The notes under the pieces are model-generated. The model was given only the letters and a program-made list of their open reading frames with translations. It was not told where the DNA came from and did no database searches. Of a stretch of DNA of 64,000 nucleotides, positions 1 through 6,344 are shown in pieces; position 1 is the first letter of the stretch, and each line of letters begins with the position of its first letter. A program made the position numbers and the translations under genes. Source of the DNA: an uncultured Bacilli bacterium (lineage in GTDB: Bacteria > Bacillota_I > Bacilli_A > RF39 > UBA660); assembly GCA_934098515.1 (NCBI GenBank), contig CAKOOK010000005.1:18931-82930 (forward strand), written 5' to 3'.

Positions 1-2
1 AA

Positions 3-143
3 ATAAACATTTTATGTAATATTAGTTTTTTAAATTTTCTTTTAACTTATTTTTATGATTTAGGAATAGTAGAAAAAAGAAGATTTAGTAGTGCAGTTAG
101 ACTATTATCTGAAATACTATTAATGGTTAAAGGATGGGAATAG
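3..143 (+). CDS. DGR accessory protein Avd-like, C-terminal fragment (5' end outside window)
   Basis: An open frame runs from the window edge to a TAG at 141-143, immediately before the TTG start of the reverse transcriptase. Its last residues read LGIVEKRRF, then a helix, then a terminal KGWE, which resembles the final helix and GW ending of four-helix-bundle Avd proteins that accompany DGR reverse transcriptases. Only about 46 residues are visible, so the family call rests on this ending and on the position. It probably binds the reverse transcriptase and template RNA. The template repeat would be expected further upstream. Confidence 0.55.
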   Translation: MNILCNISFLNFLLTYFYDLGIVEKRRFSSAVRLLSEILLMVKGWE

Positions 144-1241
144 TTGAAGAGAAAAGGGAATCTTTATAAAGACATTTGCAATATTGATAATTTATATAAA
201 GAGTATTATAAAATTAGGGTAAGATGTAGAAATAAAAGAGCTGTTGGGTTATTTGATAGGTACTATAGTTTATATATTTATAAAGTATTAGAAAATTTAT
301 GTAATAAAAATTATGAATTTTCAAATTATCATATTTTTATAATTAGTGAGCCTAAGTATAGACTTATAATGAGTGAGTGTATAAGTGATAAGATTGTTAA
401 TCATGCTGTTAGTAGTTATATTTTGCTTCCTGCTCTTGAACATAAACTTATTTATAGTAATGTTGCTACAAGAAAGAATAAGGGGAGCGGTCTTGCTAAT
501 GATTTAATATATAAATATTTAAACATATTAAATTTACAAAATAAAAAAATTTATATTTTGAAAATAGATATTAAAAAGTATTTTTATAATATTAATCACG
601 AAATTTTGTTTAAAATGATTAAGAAAGATATTAAAGATAGTGATGCTTTAAGAATTATTAAGATTATTTTAGATAGTACTGATGAAAGTTATGTTAATGA
701 AGAAATAAATAAGGTTAGAAATAATAAGATTTGCTCTGTTAAAATGTTAAATATTTCATTAGAAGAGAAGAAAAAAAAGATTAATGAGTTAAAAAAATTG
801 CCAGTTTATAGGAAAGGTAAAGGGCTTGGTATTGGAAATATGACAAGTCAGATACTTGCAATTTATTATTTGAATGAAATTGATCATTTTATTAAAGAGG
901 TAATGCAAGTTAAATATTATATTAGATATATGGATGACTTGGTGTTGTTAGATACTGATTATAAGAGACTTAAAAAGATTTTTGATATGTTAAAAGTTAA
1001 GATAGCAGATTTAGATTTAGAGTTAAATAATAAAAGTAAAATTCTTGATTTAGATAGAGGATTTAGTTTTTTGGGTTATACTTATAAGAGTTACGGTGGT
1101 TTAATTATAAGGATAAATAATTTTACTTATAGGAGGGTAAAAAAACATTTACATAATCTTAAAAGGTTTGATAGTGAGAAGTATGAAAGAAGTATAATAA
1201 GTTATAAAGGTTTCTTTTCTAGAAGTGTTATTAAAATTTAA
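144..1241 (+). CDS. Diversity-generating retroelement reverse transcriptase
   Basis: This 365-residue reverse transcriptase would copy a template-repeat RNA with errors at adenines so that the cDNA can replace a variable repeat in a target gene. The catalytic YMDD box lies near residues 262-265. Near residue 227 is GLGIGNMTSQ, close to the LPIGNLTSQ form typical of DGR enzymes and unlike the group II intron version. There is no maturase or endonuclease extension. The TTG start directly follows the stop of the Avd-like frame, so the two are probably co-translated. A terminator follows at 1250-1277. No template repeat is visible in the window. The likely target is the surface protein at 11195-12748. 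Confidence 0.85.
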   Translation: MKRKGNLYKDICNIDNLYKEYYKIRVRCRNKRAVGLFDRYYSLYIYKVLENLCNKNYEFSNYHIFIISEPKYRLIMSECISDKIVNHAVSSYILLPALEHKLIYSNVATRKNKGSGLANDLIYKYLNILNLQNKKIYILKIDIKKYFYNINHEILFKMIKKDIKDSDALRIIKIILDSTDESYVNEEINKVRNNKICSVKMLNISLEEKKKKINELKKLPVYRKGKGLGIGNMTSQILAIYYLNEIDHFIKEVMQVKYYIRYMDDLVLLDTDYKRLKKIFDMLKVKIADLDLELNNKSKILDLDRGFSFLGYTYKSYGGLIIRINNFTYRRVKKHLHNLKRFDSEKYERSIISYKGFFSRSVIKI

Positions 1242-1249
1242 ATAATTAC

Positions 1250-1277
1250 TGAAGTTTTTTTACTTCATATTTTTTTA
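1250..1277 (+). terminator. Rho-independent terminator after the DGR reverse transcriptase
   Basis: A TGAAGT/ACTTCA stem with a six-base T loop is followed by a run of T. It ends the avd-RT transcript. Confidence 0.6.
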
Positions 1278-1364
1278 TAAGAGGTTATGGGCTAGTATAA
1301 ATATATGGACGCGAAATTTGGAAGGGTGTTGTATAATAGTAAATTAAAAAAGGAGGAAAGTTAA

Positions 1365-2360
1365 GTGGAAGAACATGGAAATATAATTATTTATAAGGAT
1401 AAAAATGGTAATGATAATATTGAAGTAAAAATGCAAGACAATACTGTGTGGTTAAATCAAGAACAATTAGTTAAATTATATAATTCTAGTAAATCTAATA
1501 TATCTGAACATATTAAACATATATTTGATGAAGGAGAATTAGATGAGAATTCAGTTGTTCGGAATTTCCGAACAACTGCGAGTGATGGCAAAAATTATAA
1601 TGTAAACTATTATAATCTTGATATGATTGTAGCAGTTGGTTTTCGTGTTCGATCTAATGTTGGTACTAATTTTAGAAGATGGGCAAATGAAAGATTAACT
1701 GAATATATAATTAAAGGTTTTACCATGAATGATGATTTACTTAAACGAGCAGGTGGTGGATTGTATTTTGATGAATTATTATCTAGAATTCGTGATATCA
1801 GATCATCTGAAAAGGTTTTTTGGAGAAAAATCCTTGATATTTATGCTACTTCAGTTGATTATGACCCTAGGGCAGAAATTACTCAAGATTTTTTTAAGAC
1901 AGTTCAAAATAAAATGCACTGGGCTGCACATGGACATACAGCAGCAGAAGTTATCGTGGAAAGAGCTGATGGTGATAAGGATTTTATGGGATTAACTACT
2001 TTTAGTGGAAATGGCCCAACTTTATTAGATGCTCAAATTGCTAAAAATTATTTAAGTGATAAAGAGTTAGATATTTTAAATAGGATTGTATCTATGTATT
2101 TAGATTATGCAGAATTACAAGCAATTGAACAAAGGACTATGACTATGAATGATTGGGTTAAAGAATTAAATTATTTTTTAACTATGAATAGAAAAGACAT
2201 TTTAAATGGGGCTGGTAAAATTAGTCATGAAGAAGCGATGAATCATGCAAAAAAAGAATATGATAAGTACAAAGATAGAATAGCATTAAAACCTAGTGAA
2301 GTTGAACTTCATTATTTAGAAAGTATTAAAGATTTAGAAAAATTAGAAAATAAAAATTAA
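1365..2360 (+). CDS. rhuM: RhuM-family protein
   Basis: This 331-residue protein matches the virulence RhuM family. An N-terminal segment recognises the pattern VWLNQEQLVKLY followed by ISEHIKHIF and SVVRNFRTTASDGK (residues about 25-80), and the C-terminal half contains the AAHGHTAAEVI block. It starts with GTG behind the strong ribosome site aaaggaggaa. The biochemical function is not established. The family is common in accessory regions near defence or mobile genes, which fits its place between a DGR and a small inserted element. A TATAAT box lies about 30 bp upstream. Confidence 0.8.
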   Translation: MEEHGNIIIYKDKNGNDNIEVKMQDNTVWLNQEQLVKLYNSSKSNISEHIKHIFDEGELDENSVVRNFRTTASDGKNYNVNYYNLDMIVAVGFRVRSNVGTNFRRWANERLTEYIIKGFTMNDDLLKRAGGGLYFDELLSRIRDIRSSEKVFWRKILDIYATSVDYDPRAEITQDFFKTVQNKMHWAAHGHTAAEVIVERADGDKDFMGLTTFSGNGPTLLDAQIAKNYLSDKELDILNRIVSMYLDYAELQAIEQRTMTMNDWVKELNYFLTMNRKDILNGAGKISHEEAMNHAKKEYDKYKDRIALKPSEVELHYLESIKDLEKLENKN

Positions 2361-2382
2361 TATTTTAATATAAAAAATAATG

Positions 2383-2431
2383 AGTTATCGACCACTTTTA
2401 CTGCTTAGACATCCAAAAGTGGCCGATAACT
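2383..2431. repeat. Long perfect-type inverted repeat between rhuM and spoIVA
   Basis: A 17-bp arm (AGTTATCGACCACTTTT) faces its complement with a single T-to-C change that still pairs as G-U in RNA, across a 15-base loop. No T run follows either arm on the + strand, so it is not a classic terminator. It may be a transcript-stabilising hairpin, an operator or a small inverted-repeat element. Confidence 0.6.
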
Positions 2432-2530
2432 TAGCTATAATTTATTATTTATAAATATCTGAACTATATCTTGATGTGTAGTTCTTTTTTTCTTTTTTTA
2501 GAATATGTTTATTTTGAAAGGGAAGGCAAA

Positions 2531-4009
2531 ATGGAAAAGAAAGAGATTATAAGTAGCATCTCGACTTGGGGTGGCGGTGAGATATATCTTGGAGTTGTAG
2601 GTGCTGTTAGAACTGGTAAGTCTACGTTTATTAAAAAGGTTATTGAGACGCTTGTTATTCCGAATATAACTGATGAATCTGAAAGGAAAAGATGTTTAGA
2701 TGAGGTTCCTCAGTCTGCTGGTGGAAAGACTATTATGACTACAGAACCAAAGTTTGTTCCTAGTACTGGTGCTACTATTAAGATTGATGAGTTTGAAAGT
2801 AAGATTAAGCTTATTGATTGTGTAGGTTATGTTATTAAGACTAGTAATGGGTATGAGGATGAGCTCGGTAATCCTCGTCTTGTTAAAACACCTTGGTTTA
2901 CTGAAGAGATACCTTTTATTGAGGCTGCTGAGATAGGTACAGAAAAGGTTATTAAGGATCATTCTACTATTGGAATAGTTGTTACTACTGATGGATCTAT
3001 TGGTGATTTTACTAGAGGCGAGTATATGGAGGCTGAGGAGAAGGTTGTTACAGAACTTAAGATGATTAATAAACCATTTATTATAGTTCTTAATACGACT
3101 CATCCAGATGATAAGGATACAATTCGTTTAGCTAGTAATATTAGTGATAATTATGGTGTACCAGTTATGCCAATTAATGTTGATAAGATGACTGAGAAAG
3201 ATATGTATGATATTTTAAAGAAAGCATTATATGAGTTTCCAGTTGTTGATGTTGAGATAAATGTTCCTTCATGGATTCATATTTTACCTGATACTAATGA
3301 GATTAAGAAACATTATTTAGATAAGATTAGAGAGAGCATGATGAGTATTAGTAAACTTAAGGATGTAGATAGGATTATAGACTTTTATAAGGATAGTGAG
3401 TATATTTCTAAGGCTTATATTAGTAATGTAGATACTTCTAGGGGTATTGTTACTCTTAATTTAGATTCTGATGATAGTTTATATGAAAGTGTGCTTAAAG
3501 ATGTTTTAGGTGGTATTACAATTAATAAGAGTAGTTTACTTAAAGTGTTTATGGAGTATAGTGAGAATAAGGATGAGACTAGTAGTATTAAGAGTGCACT
3601 TAAGATGGCGAAGAGTACGGGATATGGTATAGTTTATCCAACTCTTAATGATATGAAGTTATCTACGCCAGAGATTATTAAACAAGGATCGCGTTATGGA
3701 GTTAAGTTAAAAGCTGTGGCTTCTTCCATTCACTTAATGAAGGTTGATGTAGAAAGCACGTTTGAACCGATTATTGGTACAGAGATGCAAAGTAAAGAAC
3801 TTATTAATTATATTATGAAAGATTATGAAACAGATCCATCAAGTATCTGGAAGAGTGAGATATTTGGTAGAAGTTTAGATGTGATTGTTAAAGAAGGAAT
3901 TCAAGCTAAATTATCGATGATGCCAGAGGCTACTAGATATAAGTTATCTAATACAGTTACTAAAATAGTAAACAAGGGTTCGAATAATTTAATAGCAATT
4001 GTTTTATAA
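2531..4009 (+). CDS. spoIVA: Stage IV sporulation protein A (spore coat basement ATPase)
   Basis: SpoIVA polymerises on the forespore surface with ATP hydrolysis and anchors the spore coat. The protein is 492 residues from the ATG at 2531, the usual family length, and begins EKKEIISSISTWGGGEIYLG. The Walker A motif GAVRTGKST follows near residue 25, then TTEPKFVP and LIDCVGY. The start at 2531 has a good GGAAGG ribosome site. An upstream in-frame TTG would add an unlikely 20-residue leader. The last 18 codons lie inside a 55-bp sequence that is repeated at 5832-5886, so the gene's 3' end is the site of an insertion that keeps the protein intact. Confidence 0.95.
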   Translation: MEKKEIISSISTWGGGEIYLGVVGAVRTGKSTFIKKVIETLVIPNITDESERKRCLDEVPQSAGGKTIMTTEPKFVPSTGATIKIDEFESKIKLIDCVGYVIKTSNGYEDELGNPRLVKTPWFTEEIPFIEAAEIGTEKVIKDHSTIGIVVTTDGSIGDFTRGEYMEAEEKVVTELKMINKPFIIVLNTTHPDDKDTIRLASNISDNYGVPVMPINVDKMTEKDMYDILKKALYEFPVVDVEINVPSWIHILPDTNEIKKHYLDKIRESMMSISKLKDVDRIIDFYKDSEYISKAYISNVDTSRGIVTLNLDSDDSLYESVLKDVLGGITINKSSLLKVFMEYSENKDETSSIKSALKMAKSTGYGIVYPTLNDMKLSTPEIIKQGSRYGVKLKAVASSIHLMKVDVESTFEPIIGTEMQSKELINYIMKDYETDPSSIWKSEIFGRSLDVIVKEGIQAKLSMMPEATRYKLSNTVTKIVNKGSNNLIAIVL

Positions 4010-4010
4010 T
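3956..4010 (+). repeat. Left direct repeat (attachment-site-like), inside spoIVA
   Basis: This 55-bp copy encodes the end of SpoIVA, including the stop TAA at 4007-4009. It differs from the right copy at two positions only (ATT/ATC and GTT/GTC), both synonymous, so either copy gives the same SpoIVA C-terminus. Confidence 0.85.
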
Positions 4011-4024
4011 AAAAGAGAGTTCGG

Positions 4025-4047
4025 GAGATTCATATGAATCTCTTTTT
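4025..4047 (+). terminator. Terminator after spoIVA, brought by the inserted element
   Basis: The perfect palindrome GAGATTCATATGAATCTC is followed by TTTTT just inside the left repeat. It gives the interrupted spoIVA a new terminator. Confidence 0.7.
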
Positions 4048-4063
4048 AATGTGTAGAATGTTC

Positions 4064-4092
4064 TTTACTTTTGTACGGCATAATGATATAAT
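4064..4092 (+). promoter_or_regulatory. Sigma-A-type promoter of the AbiEi-like gene
   Basis: TTTACT and TATAAT are separated by 17 bp, placing the transcript start about 10-20 bases before the start codon at 4112. Confidence 0.55.
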
Positions 4093-4111
4093 GTATGTAT
4101 GAAAAGCAGAG

Positions 4112-4708
4112 ATGATAAGAATGAATAGTGAAGGAAAATTAAAAGAATTTTTAAAAAATAATCATGGTTATATTTCTACGAATGATTTATTAAAGCTTGG
4201 AATAAAAAAATCATCAATTCATAATTTTATTGATAATAAAATTATAGAAAAGGTAAGTCATGGATTATACATGGATAGTATTAATATAGCCGATGAATAC
4301 TATATTTTACAGAAAAAATATCCTTTGGTAGTTTTTTCATATAATACTGCATTATATATTTTAAATTTAACAAATAGAACACCAGATATAATTGATATAA
4401 CAGTACCTAGAAAAAAGGCGGTAAGATGTGCGTATAATATTCATTGGGTGTCTGATAATTATTATAATATAGGCATAATTGATGCGGTAAGTCCACTTGG
4501 AAATCCAATTAAAATTTATAATGCTGAGAGATGCATTTGTGATATGTTAAGAAGTAGTGATGAGTTTGATTTAGAACTTAAAAATAGAGTTTTAAATTAT
4601 TACTGGAATAGTAAAAATAAGAACATTGACTTATTACTTGAATACGCAAAAATATTTAATATATATGATAAAGTTAATACGATAGTTGAGATAATGATGG
4701 GATGGTAA
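4112..4708 (+). CDS. AbiEi-type antitoxin-like protein without a toxin partner
   Basis: The protein (198 residues) has the AbiEi-like layout. A winged-helix start (YISTNDLLKLGIKKSSIHNF, ending in SHGLYM) is followed by the YPLVVFSYNTALYIL block, a TVPRKK turn and a terminal AERCICDMLRS motif. AbiEi proteins repress their own type IV toxin-antitoxin operon. No AbiEii nucleotidyltransferase follows; the next gene is a nuclease. A second, complete-looking AbiEi/AbiEii pair lies at 41260-42950 and shares the ERCICD motif. The start is 4112 or the ATG at 4121; neither has a strong ribosome site. It could act as a stand-alone regulator or control the nuclease. Confidence 0.7.
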   Translation: MIRMNSEGKLKEFLKNNHGYISTNDLLKLGIKKSSIHNFIDNKIIEKVSHGLYMDSINIADEYYILQKKYPLVVFSYNTALYILNLTNRTPDIIDITVPRKKAVRCAYNIHWVSDNYYNIGIIDAVSPLGNPIKIYNAERCICDMLRSSDEFDLELKNRVLNYYWNSKNKNIDLLLEYAKIFNIYDKVNTIVEIMMGW

Positions 4709-4790
4709 TTAGATATTATTGTCTTTAAATATATTTCATGCAAAAATATAACTAATAATTATAAATAATTTATTTAAGATGGAGGGTTAT

Positions 4791-5786
4791 TTGGTAGATA
4801 CAGGTTTTGATCAAATTATTAAAATGATAGAAAAGCATAAAAACAATGCATATAGAAAAGTAAATGAAGAAATGATTTTATTGTATTTAGAAATTGGAAA
4901 ATTTCTATATGACTTAAAGGAAAATAGTAATTATGGAGACAAAATCACAACGAAAGCATCTGATTTTATGAAGAATAATTATCCTAACATAAAAGGGTTT
5001 ACTAAAAGAAATATAGAACGTATGATTCAATTTTATAGTATTTATAAGGATGATGAGATTGCGTCACCACTGGTGACGCAATTGTCTTGGACAAATAATT
5101 TGCTTATATTAAGTGGAACTAATAGTAAAGAAGAAAGACATTTTTATTTAAAATTATCAATTAAGAATTGTTATTCCAAAAGAGAATTAGATCGGCAAAT
5201 ATCATCGGCTTATTATGAAAGATATATGCTTTCAGATGGTAAAAAATTACCAACAGTTAATAAAACTTTAGATGAAAATGATTATCCAAATACTAAAATA
5301 TTAGACACTTATAGTTTAGAATTTTTAGATTTACCAGCTGAATTTTCAGAAAAGGATTTAAAAAATGCGATTATAAAGAACTTAAAAGATTTCATATTAG
5401 AAGTTGGAAAAGGTTTTACTTTCATTGGTGATGAGTATAGAATTCAGGTTGGGAATCATGATTTTTTTATTGATTTATTATTTTACAATCGTGAATTATC
5501 TTGTTTAGTTGCATTTGAATTAAAATTAGGGGAATTTAAAGCAGAATATTTAGGAAAAATGAATTTGTATTTAGAAGCTTTGGATAGAGATGTGAAAAAA
5601 GAGCGAGAGAATCCTAGTGTTGGTGTAATATTGTGCAGTTCGAAAGATAAAGATGTTGTTGAATATTCGATTAGTAAAAATGTGTCCCAAACTTTGATTT
5701 CTGAGTATAAATTAAAATTAATTAATAAAAAATTATTAGAAACTAAACTTAAAGAAATGAAGGATTTGATAAATAATAATGATTAA
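4791..5786 (+). CDS. DUF1016 / YhcG-type PD-(D/E)XK nuclease domain protein
   Basis: The N-terminal half has the DUF1016 pattern (KVNEEMILLYLEIGKFLYD, then GFTKRNIERMIQFY and TQLSWTNNLLIL). The C-terminal half carries a PD-(D/E)XK core: DFFIDLLFYNREL followed by VAFELKLGEFKAEYLGKMN, giving the D...ExK residues. The family is a predicted nuclease found with mobile elements and defence genes. A TTG start at 4791 fits the GGAGGG ribosome site at 4781-4786 better than the ATG at 4779. It is the second cargo gene of the element inserted in spoIVA. Confidence 0.8.
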   Translation: MVDTGFDQIIKMIEKHKNNAYRKVNEEMILLYLEIGKFLYDLKENSNYGDKITTKASDFMKNNYPNIKGFTKRNIERMIQFYSIYKDDEIASPLVTQLSWTNNLLILSGTNSKEERHFYLKLSIKNCYSKRELDRQISSAYYERYMLSDGKKLPTVNKTLDENDYPNTKILDTYSLEFLDLPAEFSEKDLKNAIIKNLKDFILEVGKGFTFIGDEYRIQVGNHDFFIDLLFYNRELSCLVAFELKLGEFKAEYLGKMNLYLEALDRDVKKERENPSVGVILCSSKDKDVVEYSISKNVSQTLISEYKLKLINKKLLETKLKEMKDLINNND

Positions 5787-5831
5787 TAGTGAGTTAAAAA
5801 CGATATATATTTATTAAATCATTGTATGTTT

Positions 5832-5886
5832 GTTACTAAAATAGTAAACAAGGGTTCGAATAATTTAATAGCAATCGTCTTATAAT
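5832..5886 (+). repeat. Right direct repeat (attachment-site-like)
   Basis: This is a 53-of-55 match to the end of spoIVA at 3956-4010, without the preceding spoIVA sequence. It marks the distal end of the inserted element and sits directly before the old spoIVA terminator. Confidence 0.85.
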
Positions 5887-5889
5887 GTA

Positions 5890-5927
5890 AAAAAACTAGA
5901 TATTTTTAAGGAAAATCTAGTTTTTTA
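5890..5927 (+). terminator. Terminator, probably the original spoIVA terminator
   Basis: A 12-bp stem AAAAAACTAGAT/ATCTAGTTTTTT with a 13-base loop ends in a T run, immediately after the right repeat. Confidence 0.75.
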
Positions 5928-5928
5928 G

Positions 5929-5957
5929 TTGATTTTTCCTTTGTTTTCTGGTAATTT
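5929..5957 (+). promoter_or_regulatory. Possible promoter of the HU gene
   Basis: TTGATT and TAATTT with 17-bp spacing lie about 50 bp before the start codon. The -10 match is weak. Confidence 0.35.
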
Positions 5958-6006
5958 ATATTTGTAGGGTATAAACCTTATAAATTAGAAATGGGAGGTA
6001 ATCGTT

Positions 6007-6279
6007 ATGACAAAACAAGAATTAGTAGAATTTATTGCTAATAAAGCTAACCTTACTAAGGCTGATGCTTTACGTGCTTTAGATGCAATGACTGATGGTA
6101 TTGTTGAAGGTCTTAAGAAGGAAGGAAAAGTTGCTTTAGTTGGTTTCGGTACTTTCTCAGCAAAAACTCGTGCTGCTAGAACTGGTATTAACCCATTAAC
6201 TAAAGAGTCTATTAAAATTCCTGCTAAGACTGTTGCATCATTCAAAGCTGGTAGCAAATTAAAAGACGCTTTAAACTAA
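6007..6279 (+). CDS. hup: HU family DNA-binding protein
   Basis: This nucleoid protein of 90 residues shows the whole HU pattern: MTKQELVEFIA start, GFGTF at the first beta turn, the arm region RAARTGINP, and the ending FKAGSKLKDALN. The ribosome site gggaggtaatc is strong. Codon use has more C-ending codons than most neighbours, as expected for a highly expressed gene. It is monocistronic, with a terminator at 6291-6320. Confidence 0.97.
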   Translation: MTKQELVEFIANKANLTKADALRALDAMTDGIVEGLKKEGKVALVGFGTFSAKTRAARTGINPLTKESIKIPAKTVASFKAGSKLKDALN

Positions 6280-6290
6280 TTAACGATTAT

Positions 6291-6320
6291 GAAAAAGAAG
6301 TTTTATGGCTTCTTTTTTTC
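6291..6320 (+). terminator. Terminator of hup
   Basis: The stem AAAAAGAAG/CTTCTTTTT has an eight-base loop and a trailing T run. Confidence 0.7.
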
Positions 6321-6344
6321 ATGGTGTTGTGTTAAAATTGACTT

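Larger units (their letters stand above)
3956..5886. mobile_element. Small integrated element at the 3' end of spoIVA, no recombinase of its own
   Basis: Two 55-bp direct repeats (3956-4010 and 5832-5886) enclose about 1.8 kb carrying an AbiEi-like gene and a PD-(D/E)XK nuclease gene. The left repeat is the true end of spoIVA. The right copy has no coding context but is followed by a strong terminator at 5890-5927 that would be the natural spoIVA terminator before insertion. No integrase is encoded between the repeats, so movement would need an enzyme in trans or an ancestral gene now lost. The mobile nature is inferred from the repeats. Confidence 0.65.

Noticed and set aside
1242..1364. Template repeat directly after the reverse transcriptase
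   Set aside because: The interval is AT-rich with no resemblance to the 12554-12690 variable repeat. It holds a terminator and the rhuM promoter.
2696..3103. 135-residue minus-strand frame inside spoIVA
   Set aside because: Low-complexity antisense shadow of a clearly coding gene.
5985..6257. Minus-strand frame covering hup
   Set aside because: Antisense shadow; hup is certain.
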